Shown here in pieces: positions 53,001 to 61,028 of a DNA stretch of 64,000 nucleotides. The DNA is taken from positions 930,001 to 994,000 of the forward strand of contig NZ_OY762929.1 in NCBI RefSeq assembly GCF_963666675.1, read 5' to 3'. The translations under genes and the position numbers were made by a program. The DNA comes from an uncultured Desulfobacter sp. Lineage in GTDB: Bacteria; Desulfobacterota; Desulfobacteria; Desulfobacterales; Desulfobacteraceae. The notes beneath the pieces were generated by a model, which saw nothing but the letters and a program-made list of their open reading frames with translations, was not told the origin of the DNA and did not search any database. Within the stretch, counting starts at the first letter, position 1, and every line of letters begins with the position of its first letter.

Positions 53001-53567
53001 ACAGATGATACAGAATTGTATGTCCTTGATGTGACTGATGATCTTATCCAAAATGATGAGACAGATAAGGATGTCAGCCAGAAGATTACCAGTTATGTAA
53101 AAAATGCGATCCACCATAAAAACAACAGGGGTTGGTTTATTTATTTTGAAGAGGAGGACGGCAGTCAGGTGGGTGAAAAGGTGGCCTCCTCACCATTGAT
53201 CTATGACGGTGTAATCTATTTTTCCACCTATGTTCCAGATGATGATGAGGAGGATGAGAGTGATGACCCTTGTGCTGTTTCCGGGGCCGGGGGGAATGGC
53301 TATCTTTATGCTCTCGGTTATGAATACGGGGAGGCCGCCATTAATTTTGACACCGAGAATGATGAAGACGATGACGATGAAGATGAAGAAGAGGTCTTGA
53401 GACGATCGGATCGTCGTAAGAAATTAAAAAGCAAGGGTATTCCACCCCAGCCGGTCCTTGTTATCCATGAAGGGAAGCCAACAATTATTACCGGCTTTGA
53501 AACAACAGATCCAGTAACCCCGGTCGGCCTGGAAAGAACATTTTGGCGTCAACTTAACAACGAATAA
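50088..53567 (+). CDS. pilY1: Type IV pilus tip adhesin PilY1
   Basis: A 1159-residue exported protein. The signal peptide (about residues 1-20) is followed by a von Willebrand factor A-like region (about 30-400) with the MIDAS-type LIILDNSGSMATED and LVTDGAPTQDD. The C-terminal half is the PilY1 beta-propeller with GDMNGNLFAF, GANDGMLHCFDDDDGEELWAF and FGTGDRAHPERKD. Acidic loops such as DTNNDGTED are candidate Ca2+ sites, as in Pseudomonas PilY1. Unusual is a poly-acidic then basic tail at about 1090-1120 (DEDDDDEDEEE followed by RRSDRRKKLK). A strong CAGGAGG site precedes the ATG. Confidence 0.94.
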   Translation: MKPKLLYLLCIIAWASCAFAEDVDIYGVSEIDLKPNVLIILDNSGSMATEDVASNQSDDYDPSTSYSGSYGTSKVYYKSKGSWKYFFDNINSSDWTCATAQTVLLSKGYWTGQLQYKKKKSNKVTCSNKGSLRDYALGNFLNFSGGGADRSRMEVAKEVVADLIYDNYDNVSFGLMAFNEAGNNVWNGYSDYYGNGGYIVAECGSSRSTLIGNYNPDTDAMADSAQSEYGAVGLLESKTNTPLAETLGEAGLYFAGKQSWFNSAKDGYPLGHYSSSCTDSNLLCQDYNDASPIEYRCQKNYIVLVTDGAPTQDDDKFPNFNYILNEKLTESATDGNSSYLDDIADFLNHNDVRSDLGDTGDFEDQTVTTYTIGFTTELDLLETTAERGGGEYYQATNAAELGVALTSIIKAISEQNEVFTAAAVPVSRANRAYAGNYVYYGLFQPTNSGNWYGNLKKYGITDNGEIQDKNGNPIESGGTVVDNAVSYWSNTSDGPSVTKGGVGEILKDRETDRNVYTYTETTDGDGALITTLTETENLFVSTNSALTDGSYTGLNASVINAVHTGVAEDWPLGSLLHSQPLVVHYDTNNDGTEDHSMVYAGANDGMLHCFDDDDGEELWAFIPQDLLDYLSALESPTSLEYFVDGTPVYYHYDHDENTGTADKKLLIFGERRGGYSYTALDISNYTAPAFQYSIDRDILGPGQEQLGQSWATPQTLEMYHYDNKGTSIDTDDDTYTKDVFLMAGGYDTNQDALPTDATPPNASDDVGRAVYAVDAQTGTLFSNFLFSHDNYSAMTHSIIAVSGFENPKSTTTTRVYAGDMNGNLFAFRDDIFHRNTSSSLASNFGGLYDGQEDGSWGQKLKLYSVAGRKIWYAPNIVNDYFLVDFTYPAGELNETQDVVVSQKRVGDYVFFGTGDRAHPERKDLLNGFYAIKNNWQWSGESPTIVEAYIDTNTGKVRAKSDNAVIVDWDDATDDTELYVLDVTDDLIQNDETDKDVSQKITSYVKNAIHHKNNRGWFIYFEEEDGSQVGEKVASSPLIYDGVIYFSTYVPDDDEEDESDDPCAVSGAGGNGYLYALGYEYGEAAINFDTENDEDDDDEDEEEVLRRSDRRKKLKSKGIPPQPVLVIHEGKPTIITGFETTDPVTPVGLERTFWRQLNNE

Positions 53568-53632
53568 TCATATGCTAACGCTTAACTCATGACAAAATGT
53601 GTAATCGGTAACAATTTAATATGAGGCTTTTT

Positions 53633-54001
53633 ATGAACACCTGCTCCCTGAAGACTTTTTTGATGAAAAAAATAATTCCTTGGGTTGTGTTTTTCCTGGT
53701 TATTTGTAACGGAATGTGCAGCATGGGTATAGCTGCCGACGATGAGTCTGATCTTGTCAAGCTTAAAGCCAAGGTGATGGTCATTGATTTAATCAATGAT
53801 ATAGTGATCATCGCCGAACAAAAGTTTAAACTTATGTCTCATCGTGATAAACACGGAACAAAAGTTTGGGATACGCGTTTCTTAGATAAAGAAGGTAATC
53901 AAATCTCCCCGGATCAGATTGAGACAAGAGACAGAGTCTTGGTGCATGGAAAAAATGATAGCGGAACGATTATTGCGAAAGAAGTAATTCTGCTTGAATG
54001 A
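53633..54001 (+). CDS. Small exported protein of the pilY1 locus
   Basis: A 122-residue protein with an N-terminal signal peptide (hydrophobic IIPWVVFFLVICNGMC, probable cut after GIAA). The mature part (about 85 residues) is mixed beta, with WDTRFLDKEGNQISPDQIE and RDRVLVHGKNDSGTIIAKEVIL suggesting a small OB-like or SH3-like barrel. Start ATG 53633 has a TGAGG site; ATG 53621 lacks one. It lies 65 nt after pilY1 in the same direction, so it may be cotranscribed. No family recognised. Confidence 0.65.
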   Translation: MNTCSLKTFLMKKIIPWVVFFLVICNGMCSMGIAADDESDLVKLKAKVMVIDLINDIVIIAEQKFKLMSHRDKHGTKVWDTRFLDKEGNQISPDQIETRDRVLVHGKNDSGTIIAKEVILLE

Positions 54002-54137
54002 GAATCAGCCTTCCGGTGAAGGATTAGATTGGAAATGGTTATTTGCTGTGAATGAAAACTATTAACAAAAAATTTGATTTTAAAGTTAAGCCATTGACAG
54101 AACAATCTGAATTAAGTAATTGACAATATAGTTGATC

Positions 54138-54228
54138 ACGGGGGTGCTTTCGTAAAAGCTGAGAGAAGTTGGCTCAAGACTTCAACCCTTGGAACCTGAT
54201 CCGGTTAGTACCGGCGTAGGGAAAGTGA
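54138..54228 (+). ncRNA. TPP riboswitch (THI element)
   Basis: The conserved core is present in order: GGGGTGC, the pyrimidine-sensing CTGAGA (54160s), then CCCTTGGAACCTGATCCGG and CGTAGGGAAAGTG. The variable stem between is short. It precedes thiC, so thiamine pyrophosphate should reduce thiC expression, most likely by blocking translation or terminating before the ATG about 95 nt further on. Confidence 0.96.
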
Positions 54229-54321
54229 TTGAAGCTTGGCATCGTGCCATACCTCATATCCCCGGTCCCGCCGTTTCAGTTTCCTTTCCACAAAAACAGA
54301 TGCACAACAGGAGATGTATAC

Positions 54322-55608
54322 ATGTCACAGTCATATACGACTCAGATGGATGCAGCCAGGAAAGGTATTCTTACCCCGCAGATGGAGCAGGTGCTCGCCA
54401 ATGAATTCATTTCAAAAGAGGAACTCATGGAAGGACTTGCCCAGGGCCGGATTGCCGTTCCTGCCAATAGACATCATCTAAACCTGAAAGCGGCAGGCGT
54501 GGGGAAAGGGCTTAAAACCAAAATTAACGTCAATTTAGGCGTTTCCAAAGATGTCTGCTGTTTTGATTCGGAAATAAATAAAGCGCAGTTGGCTGTGGAT
54601 TATCAGGCCGACGCCGTCATGGATTTGAGTGTATCGGGCGAGACCGAAAAATTTCGGAAACGTCTGGTGGAACAAATTCCTGTAATGATCGGTACCGTGC
54701 CCATCTATGATACCTTAACCCGTACCGGAAAGCCCACGGAGGAGATCTCCCTGGAAGAGTGGTTTGAAACCGTGGAGATCCATGCCGCCAACGGGATTGA
54801 TTTTATTACCATCCATGCCGGACTTAATCGAAAATGCGCCCAAAGCATTAAAGCCAATCCCCGGCTGTGCGGGATTGTCAGCCGGGGCGGGTCCATCCTG
54901 TTCGAATGGATGGAAAAAACCGGCAATGAAAATCCATTTTATGAACACTTCGACCGGCTCCTGGATATCTGCCAGGCCCATGATGTCTGCATCAGCCTGG
55001 GGGATGGACTCAGACCGGGGGCCATCAAGGATTCAACCGACGCTCCCCAGATCCAGGAGCTGATCACCCTGGGAGAACTGACCAAGCGGGCCTGGGAGAA
55101 AAATGTTCAGGTCATGATTGAGGGGCCGGGCCACGTGCCTTTGCACGAGGTGGAAATGAACATGAAACTGCAAAAAAAGCTGTGCCATAATGCGCCGTTC
55201 TATGTGCTTGGGCCCTTGGTTACTGATATTGCTCCCGGTTATGACCATATTACGTCGGCCATCGGCGGAGCCCTGGCGGCCATGCATGGGGCCGACTTTT
55301 TGTGTTATGTTACCCCGGCTGAACATCTGCGGCTGCCGACTGTCGAGGATGTTAAAGAAGGGATCATGGCCTCCCGGATCGCCGCCCATGCCGGAGATCT
55401 GGCCAAGGGGCTTAAAGGGGCCGAAGATATAGACCATAAAATGAGCAAGGCCCGGGGCGAACTGGACTGGGACGGGCAGTTTGATTGTGCACTGGATCCG
55501 GAAAAGGCCAGAGAATACCGCAAGTCATCCGAGCCCGATGAAAAAGAGGTTTGTACCATGTGCGGTGATTTTTGCGCAGTGAAACGTACTGCAAATCTGC
55601 TTAAATAA
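54322..55608 (+). CDS. thiC: Phosphomethylpyrimidine synthase ThiC
   Basis: A 428-residue radical SAM enzyme converting aminoimidazole ribotide to HMP-phosphate for thiamine. The C-terminal cluster CTMCGDFC (CxxCxxxxC) and family motifs such as IEGPGHVPLHEVE and GPLVTDIAPGYDHITSAIGG are intact. It is the short ThiC type without the N-terminal domain. The ATG at 54322 has a GGAG site; a frame from 54229 would start inside the riboswitch region and is rejected. A strong hairpin terminator follows. Confidence 0.97.
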   Translation: MSQSYTTQMDAARKGILTPQMEQVLANEFISKEELMEGLAQGRIAVPANRHHLNLKAAGVGKGLKTKINVNLGVSKDVCCFDSEINKAQLAVDYQADAVMDLSVSGETEKFRKRLVEQIPVMIGTVPIYDTLTRTGKPTEEISLEEWFETVEIHAANGIDFITIHAGLNRKCAQSIKANPRLCGIVSRGGSILFEWMEKTGNENPFYEHFDRLLDICQAHDVCISLGDGLRPGAIKDSTDAPQIQELITLGELTKRAWEKNVQVMIEGPGHVPLHEVEMNMKLQKKLCHNAPFYVLGPLVTDIAPGYDHITSAIGGALAAMHGADFLCYVTPAEHLRLPTVEDVKEGIMASRIAAHAGDLAKGLKGAEDIDHKMSKARGELDWDGQFDCALDPEKAREYRKSSEPDEKEVCTMCGDFCAVKRTANLLK

Positions 55609-55697
55609 GTGCGTTCTTTGCGATGATTAATTGACTCAATAGCTTTCGTTTCATCAGTCAGTGCTAACATTAACCACAGCTATTGCACTGAAACCAT

Positions 55698-55741
55698 AAA
55701 ATCCACTATACGGTTTGATTTTCAACCGTATAGTGGATTTT
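55698..55741 (+). terminator. thiC terminator
   Basis: A perfect 18-bp inverted repeat: AAAATCCACTATACGGTT (55698-55715) and AACCGTATAGTGGATTTT (55724-55741) around an 8-nt loop. The stem ends in TTTT on the plus strand and AAAA at its start, so it can terminate in both directions. The remaining 55609-55839 gap has no gene. Confidence 0.85.
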
Positions 55742-55839
55742 GAAATTTAAATCCCTCCATGACATTGAATTGACATTTAAGGGGATTAGTTTTAGAAGAA
55801 ATAGCATTTGGGGTAATAAAAAATTTGGAGAAAATTAAA

Positions 55840-56352
55840 TTGAACATTCGTCACTATCTGCCGGCCGCTTTTTTAATCTGTTTGATTTTTACCGCCGTTA
55901 TTTTGGTTTCAGGTTGTGGGCTATACCAAGACCCCGCCGCTCCGGAACAGACCCAATCCCCGCAGATGGCGGTTGAGAAGAAACCCCTTGCCGTTTATCA
56001 TGATTTTGAAGATGTGCTGGTGCCCGAAGAATTGACTGTCATAAGAGACCGTTCTGTTGTGGTCTCAACCCCGGGTTTCAGATCCGGCATCCTTACCCTT
56101 AAAGGGCGGGTGGACTCCGACTCCCTGTATAATTTTTTTTCCAGCAATATGGAAAAGGACAACTGGGGTGTGGTCTCCAGGATTAAAGGTCCGGAAACCA
56201 CCATCATGGTATTTCAAAAGGCCACCCGGTGTGCTGTGATTACAGTCCGTGAAGCACAGATTTATACCTATGTTGAGATCGGCATCGCCCCGACCCTGGG
56301 CGACTCTAAGTCCGGCGTATCTGAAACGTCCATACATGATGGGACCTTTTGA
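55840..56352 (+). CDS. Probable outer-envelope lipoprotein
   Basis: A 170-residue protein with a type II signal peptide and lipobox VSGCG; the mature chain starts at the Cys. The body has VVVSTPGFRSGILTLKGRVDSDSLYNFF, a segment seen in a family of small deltaproteobacterial lipoproteins of unknown role. I chose TTG 55840 because a GGAG element sits about 9 nt upstream, whereas the TTG at 55825 contains that element. It overlaps coaBC (TGATG), so the two are coupled. Function unknown. Confidence 0.75.
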   Translation: MNIRHYLPAAFLICLIFTAVILVSGCGLYQDPAAPEQTQSPQMAVEKKPLAVYHDFEDVLVPEELTVIRDRSVVVSTPGFRSGILTLKGRVDSDSLYNFFSSNMEKDNWGVVSRIKGPETTIMVFQKATRCAVITVREAQIYTYVEIGIAPTLGDSKSGVSETSIHDGTF

Positions 56353-57551
56353 TGACATTGAATGGTAAGCATATTTTTTTAGGGGTGACCGGCGGAATTG
56401 CCGCATATAAATGCGTTGAGTTGCTCAGGCTTTTCAAAAAGGCCGGGGCTGATGTGGTGGTGGGCATGACCAAGGCCGCCACCCGGTTTGTGGGGCCTGC
56501 CACCTTTGAGTTCCTTTCGGAAAACCCGGTGCTGGTTGATTTATGGGACGGCCCCGGCTCCGAGATTTCCCACATTGATGTGGCGTCAACATCGGATCTT
56601 GCCGTTATTGCACCTGCCACGGCCAACTGCATCGGCAAACTGGCCCACGGCATTGCCGACGATGCGTTGACCACCACGATGCTGGCCATGACCTGCCCTG
56701 TTTTACTCTGCCCGTCCATGAACACGAACATGTACCAGAATATGAGGGTGCAGAAAAATCTGGACTTGCTGGAGGAAACAGGCATCCACATCCTGGACCC
56801 GGATTCAGGGGTGCTCGCCTGTAAAACCACGGGCGCCGGACGCTTGCCGGAGCCATGGTTTATTTTTGACCGGGCCTGTACCTTTTTTTATAGAAATGAT
56901 CTTAAAGGTAAAACCGTTTTGGTTTCTGCCGGTCCCACGGTGGAGCCCATTGATCCCGTGCGCTTTATCAGTAACCACTCTTCGGGGAAAATGGGGTATG
57001 CCATTGCCGCAGCTGCGGAAAAAAGAGGGGCCAAGGTTATTCTTGTCTCCGGCCCCGTGAGCCTTGATCCGCCTGTGGGTGTGGCGTGTGTGTCTGTGGG
57101 TTCCTGCGAACAGATGTATGATGCCATGTTCAATCACCTGGATCAGGCGGATATCATTATTAAAGTGGCCGCTGTGGGGGATTTTAAACCTGTGTCTGTC
57201 CAGGGCCATAAAATCAAAAAAACCGGGGATCAGGATCATATGACCCTTGAATTGATCCAGAACAAGGATATTTTAAAGGCCATAGGGCTCAAAAAGAGAA
57301 AAGACCAGTATCTGGTCGGATTTGCGGCAGAGACCCGTGACCTTGAAACCTATGCCGTGGGCAAAATGGAGAAAAAACAGCTGGATATGATTGCAGCCAA
57401 TATTGTGGGCAAAAGCGGCTCGGGCTTCCAGGCAGACACCAATAAAGTCAAGCTGTTCACCCGGGACGGCCAGGTTAGGGATCTGCCTTTGATGCCAAAA
57501 GAAGAGGTTGCCCACGCCATTCTGGATGCTGTGGTCAAGGCCGTTTCGTAA
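56352..57551 (+). CDS. coaBC: Bifunctional phosphopantothenoylcysteine decarboxylase/synthase
   Basis: A 399-residue fusion for coenzyme A synthesis. The N-terminal CoaC flavoprotein half (about 1-180) has GVTGGIAAYK, the catalytic region around SHIDVASTSD, and ATANCIGKLAHGIADDAL. The CoaB half (about 185-399) has VSAGPTVEPIDPVRFISNHSSGKMG and AAVGDFKP. The ATG at 56352 overlaps the lipoprotein stop. An upstream TTG gives one extra residue. Confidence 0.97.
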   Translation: MTLNGKHIFLGVTGGIAAYKCVELLRLFKKAGADVVVGMTKAATRFVGPATFEFLSENPVLVDLWDGPGSEISHIDVASTSDLAVIAPATANCIGKLAHGIADDALTTTMLAMTCPVLLCPSMNTNMYQNMRVQKNLDLLEETGIHILDPDSGVLACKTTGAGRLPEPWFIFDRACTFFYRNDLKGKTVLVSAGPTVEPIDPVRFISNHSSGKMGYAIAAAAEKRGAKVILVSGPVSLDPPVGVACVSVGSCEQMYDAMFNHLDQADIIIKVAAVGDFKPVSVQGHKIKKTGDQDHMTLELIQNKDILKAIGLKKRKDQYLVGFAAETRDLETYAVGKMEKKQLDMIAANIVGKSGSGFQADTNKVKLFTRDGQVRDLPLMPKEEVAHAILDAVVKAVS

Positions 57552-57555
57552 CGTC

Positions 57556-58152
57556 ATGGATGATTGTAACGGGAATACGGCCCAAAATTCAGACTGCGGC
57601 CATGGGGTTGTCCAGGCGCTTAATGCCCTAAGCCGGTTTCTGAAATTCCAAAAAAGTTTGGGGAATCAGGCTATGACCCTGAGAGCGGATGGATTTCAGC
57701 TCCTTGACATATGGGGAACTCCTTCATGGCCGCCACCGCCCTTTGTTGCCCAGGGCCCTGAAGATGCGCGTATTGCAATTGTGGACAGTGAAGGGACCTT
57801 TTTTGAGGGGGAACCCGGCAGTCTTTTGGTGAAGATGCTTGGCGCCATGCATCTTTCAGCGTCTGATGTATATATTTGCAATACAGCGGACAATGCATCG
57901 TTTATCCGCCATGTAGTCGCGCACAAACCCAGTGTTGTTGTGGCATTGGGTGAAAAAGCCTGTCGGACGCTGAAGGGAACGGATGAACCCCTGGTTAAGA
58001 TCCGGGGGCATTTTTTTCAATGTCACGGGGTTTCGGTCATGGCCACCCACCACCCCTCGGTGCTTGTGAAAATCCCTGCACTGAAACGTCAGGCCTGGGA
58101 AGATCTGAAACAGGTCATGGCATTCACAGGACTGGATCGTCATGATTCTTGA
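57556..58152 (+). CDS. Divergent uracil-DNA glycosylase-superfamily protein
   Basis: A 198-residue protein related to family 4/5-type uracil-DNA glycosylases. It retains PGSLLVKML, YICNTADN, VVALGEKACRTL and the C-terminal MATHHPSVLVK motif. The first motif is altered (IVDSEGTFFEGEPG in place of the usual GEAPG), and the four cysteines of the 4Fe-4S form are not evident, so activity is uncertain. It starts 4 nt after coaBC and overlaps xerC by 11 nt. It could have a different DNA-processing role. Confidence 0.75.
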   Translation: MDDCNGNTAQNSDCGHGVVQALNALSRFLKFQKSLGNQAMTLRADGFQLLDIWGTPSWPPPPFVAQGPEDARIAIVDSEGTFFEGEPGSLLVKMLGAMHLSASDVYICNTADNASFIRHVVAHKPSVVVALGEKACRTLKGTDEPLVKIRGHFFQCHGVSVMATHHPSVLVKIPALKRQAWEDLKQVMAFTGLDRHDS

Positions 58153-59038
58153 TGATTATCTCATGGCCCTGGAGGCTGAAAAAGGGTATTCCGCCCATAC
58201 ACTCCGTGCCTATTTTACGGATATAAAAAGCTTTATCTTTTTTTATCTGGATACCTGCAACTGCACGGATGAAAATTGGCAGCAGGCCTTTGAAAAAATG
58301 GTTAAACAAGTGGACAAGATGATTGTCCGCAGATATCTTGCCGCCCAGACGGCGTTGAAAAAAAGTAAAAAAACCCTTTCAAGGCGTCTGTCTGCTCTAA
58401 ACTCTTTTTTTGATTACCTGGTCAGATCCGGTCTGATCTCCTTGAATCCTGCAGATACCATCCCGTTTCCAAAACTTGAGAAAACCCTTCCCAAGGCCAT
58501 GAGTATTGATGATATTTTCAGGCTCCTGGACACCATGAAATGCGATACCTGGATGGACAAGCGCAATATTGCCATGTTTGAGACTTTTTATTCAACGGGG
58601 ATGCGCATCGGTGAGCTTCATATGCTTAACATGCAGGATATTGATTTTGATGCCGGGCTGATCCGGGTCCTGGGCAAGGGGAATAAGGAACGGGTTATGC
58701 CCGTGGGCAAGCGCGCCCTGGATGCTGTTCAAGCCTATCGGGCTGATCTTAAGGAAAATTTTTCCGCCGTATTTCTAAACAAGAATTTTGGACGGCTTGG
58801 CAGGCGTTCCATTCGCCGTATTCTGGATAAAGTGGTCATGGCGTGCGGTTTAGGCTTAAAAATATCACCCCACACCCTGCGGCATACCTTTGCCACCCAT
58901 ATGCTGGACTGCGGTGCCGATCTTCGGGGAATTCAGGAAATCCTCGGTCATGCCAGCCTCTCTACCACCCAGGTGTATACCCATGTGAGCATGGATCGCC
59001 TGATGGCAGTATACGACAAAGCGCATCCCCGACGCTAA
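58142..59038 (+). CDS. xerC: Tyrosine recombinase XerC-like
   Basis: A 298-residue site-specific recombinase. The N-terminal SAM-like core-binding domain occupies about residues 1-95. The catalytic domain has the first Arg in STGMRIGELHML, the HTLRHTFATHML box, the LGHASLSTTQ motif with its His, and the nucleophile Tyr in VYTHVS. The position next to hslVU is the common XerC/CodV context, so chromosome-dimer resolution is more likely than a phage integrase role. Confidence 0.92.
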   Translation: MILDDYLMALEAEKGYSAHTLRAYFTDIKSFIFFYLDTCNCTDENWQQAFEKMVKQVDKMIVRRYLAAQTALKKSKKTLSRRLSALNSFFDYLVRSGLISLNPADTIPFPKLEKTLPKAMSIDDIFRLLDTMKCDTWMDKRNIAMFETFYSTGMRIGELHMLNMQDIDFDAGLIRVLGKGNKERVMPVGKRALDAVQAYRADLKENFSAVFLNKNFGRLGRRSIRRILDKVVMACGLGLKISPHTLRHTFATHMLDCGADLRGIQEILGHASLSTTQVYTHVSMDRLMAVYDKAHPRR

Positions 59039-59114
59039 ACATTTTATAACATCACAAAACCAGACTATTCGCATTATTTTAACGGCGAACAGAATCAGGA
59101 GAAATGGATATTAT

Positions 59115-59663
59115 ATGGATAATGAACAATTTCACGGTACCACAATTCTTGCCATCAAAACCGTAGACATGGTAGTGGTTGCAGGTGATGGACAGGTCAC
59201 CTTAGGCAATATCGTAACAAAACATAAGGCGCGCAAGGTTCGACGCATTTATAACAGCCGAATTATTACCGGCTTTGCCGGGGCAACGGCCGATGCATTG
59301 ACCCTGGCTGAAAAGCTTGAGGAAAAGCTGGATCAGTACAGCGGCAGCTTGACCCGGGCGTGTGTGGAACTTGCCCGGGAGTGGCGTACGGATAAATATC
59401 TTCGCCGTCTTGAGGCCATGATGATTGCGGCCGATAAAGAAAACCTGTATCTTCTATCGGGTAACGGTGATGTGATTGAACCGGATGAAGGTGTCATAAG
59501 TATCGGGTCCGGCAGCACCGCAGCCCAGGCGGCAGCGACTGCCCTGATTGAAAATACGGATTTTGACCCGGTGCAGATTGTGGAAAAGGCCATGAAAATT
59601 GCCGGAGATATCTGTATATATACCAATCACCATGTAACCATTGAAACCATTGGAAATAATTAA
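59115..59663 (+). CDS. hslV: ATP-dependent protease peptidase subunit HslV
   Basis: A 182-residue HslV. After a short propeptide the nucleophile Thr is exposed in FHGTTILAIKT. The family sequence GDGQVTLGN and AEKLEEKL segment are normal. It forms two stacked hexamers docked by HslU. The gene is immediately followed by hslU with no gap. Confidence 0.97.
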   Translation: MDNEQFHGTTILAIKTVDMVVVAGDGQVTLGNIVTKHKARKVRRIYNSRIITGFAGATADALTLAEKLEEKLDQYSGSLTRACVELAREWRTDKYLRRLEAMMIAADKENLYLLSGNGDVIEPDEGVISIGSGSTAAQAAATALIENTDFDPVQIVEKAMKIAGDICIYTNHHVTIETIGNN

Positions 59664-61028
59664 ATGAAGGATCTTAAACCCCACCAAATTGTAACGGAAC
59701 TGGATAAGTACATTATCGGCCAGAATGACGCCAAAAAATCAGTGGCAGTGGCGTTGAGAAACCGATGGCGGCGACGGCAGCTGGAACCGGATTTACAGGA
59801 CGAGATTGCACCTAAGAATATCATTCTTATCGGCCCTACAGGGGTGGGTAAAACCGAGATCGCACGCCGCCTTGCCAATTTGACGGATTCGCCTTTTTAT
59901 AAGGTTGAGGCATCCAAATTCACCGAGGTGGGATATGTGGGCCGGGACGTGGAGTCCATGATCCGGGATCTGGTGGAGCTTACCGTTAACGTGCTCAAAG
60001 GGCGTCAGCAGGAGTCGGTTCAAGAAAAGGCATTTAAAATCGCCCGGGAACGTGTGCTTGATCTTTTATTGCCTTCCCAGAAAAACAGCCCGGCTTTTGG
60101 ATTTGACACAGGCGGCGAGACGTCCCAAAATCCTGAGGAGAAGCCTTCGGAACACACCCGGAAAAAGCTTGGCAAAATGCTTGATGGGGGCAAGCTTGAC
60201 GACCGTAAAATTGACATTGATGTCCAGGAGAAAAATATGCCCATGGTGGAGATCTTTTCCAATGCCGGCATGGAGGAGATGGGCATCAATATGAAGGATA
60301 TGCTCGGTAATTTTATGCCCAAAAACACCAAAAGCCGCAATGTAAAGGTTAAAGAGGCCCTGGCGCTGTTTGCCCAGGAGGAGGCGGCCCATCTGGTGGA
60401 CATGGAAGAGGTGAAAAACGAGGCCATTACCATGGTGGAGCAGTCCGGTATTATTTTTATTGACGAGATTGATAAGATTGCGGGCAAAGAGAAGAGTCAT
60501 GGACCCGAAGTGTCCAAAGAAGGGGTGCAACGGGATTTGTTGCCCATCGTGGAAGGCAGTTCGGTGCCCACCAAATACGGTACCGTGAAAACAGATCATA
60601 TCCTGTTCATCGCCTCGGGGGCCTTTCATGTGTCCAAACCTTCGGATCTTATCCCGGAGCTGCAGGGTAGGTTTCCCATCCGGGTGGAACTCTCCTCTTT
60701 GGGTGCATCAGAGTTTTCCCGTATTCTCACCGAGCCAAAAAATGCTTTGGTGCTGCAGTATATTGCTTTGCTGCGCACCGAAGGGGTTCAGTTGAGTTTT
60801 ACCCAGGAGGCTGTGGATAAAATCGCCCAGATTGCGGTTGAGGTGAACTCTTCCATGGAAAATATCGGGGCAAGGCGGCTTCATACGCTCATGGAGCGCC
60901 TGCTCGAAGAAATTTTATTCGATGCCCCGGATGTAGCTGAAACGACGATTACCATTGATGCTGAGTTTGTTGAAAAACAGTTGGCAGACATTGCCAGAAA
61001 CCAGGATTTAAGCAGGTATATATTATGA
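59664..61028 (+). CDS. hslU: ATP-dependent protease ATPase subunit HslU
   Basis: A 454-residue AAA+ unfoldase. Walker A is GPTGVGKTE, the pore motif is GYVGRD, Walker B is IIFIDEIDKIAG, and the I domain with acidic/polar content lies in the middle (about 110-240). The C-terminal end ...DLSRYIL is the HslV-activating tail. The stop overlaps argB by four bases (ATGA). Confidence 0.98.
   Translation: MKDLKPHQIVTELDKYIIGQNDAKKSVAVALRNRWRRRQLEPDLQDEIAPKNIILIGPTGVGKTEIARRLANLTDSPFYKVEASKFTEVGYVGRDVESMIRDLVELTVNVLKGRQQESVQEKAFKIARERVLDLLLPSQKNSPAFGFDTGGETSQNPEEKPSEHTRKKLGKMLDGGKLDDRKIDIDVQEKNMPMVEIFSNAGMEEMGINMKDMLGNFMPKNTKSRNVKVKEALALFAQEEAAHLVDMEEVKNEAITMVEQSGIIFIDEIDKIAGKEKSHGPEVSKEGVQRDLLPIVEGSSVPTKYGTVKTDHILFIASGAFHVSKPSDLIPELQGRFPIRVELSSLGASEFSRILTEPKNALVLQYIALLRTEGVQLSFTQEAVDKIAQIAVEVNSSMENIGARRLHTLMERLLEEILFDAPDVAETTITIDAEFVEKQLADIARNQDLSRYIL

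Noticed and set aside
54189..54481. Alternative thiC starts and small frames in the riboswitch region
   Set aside because: They overlap the conserved TPP riboswitch and lack the GGAG site found before ATG 54322.
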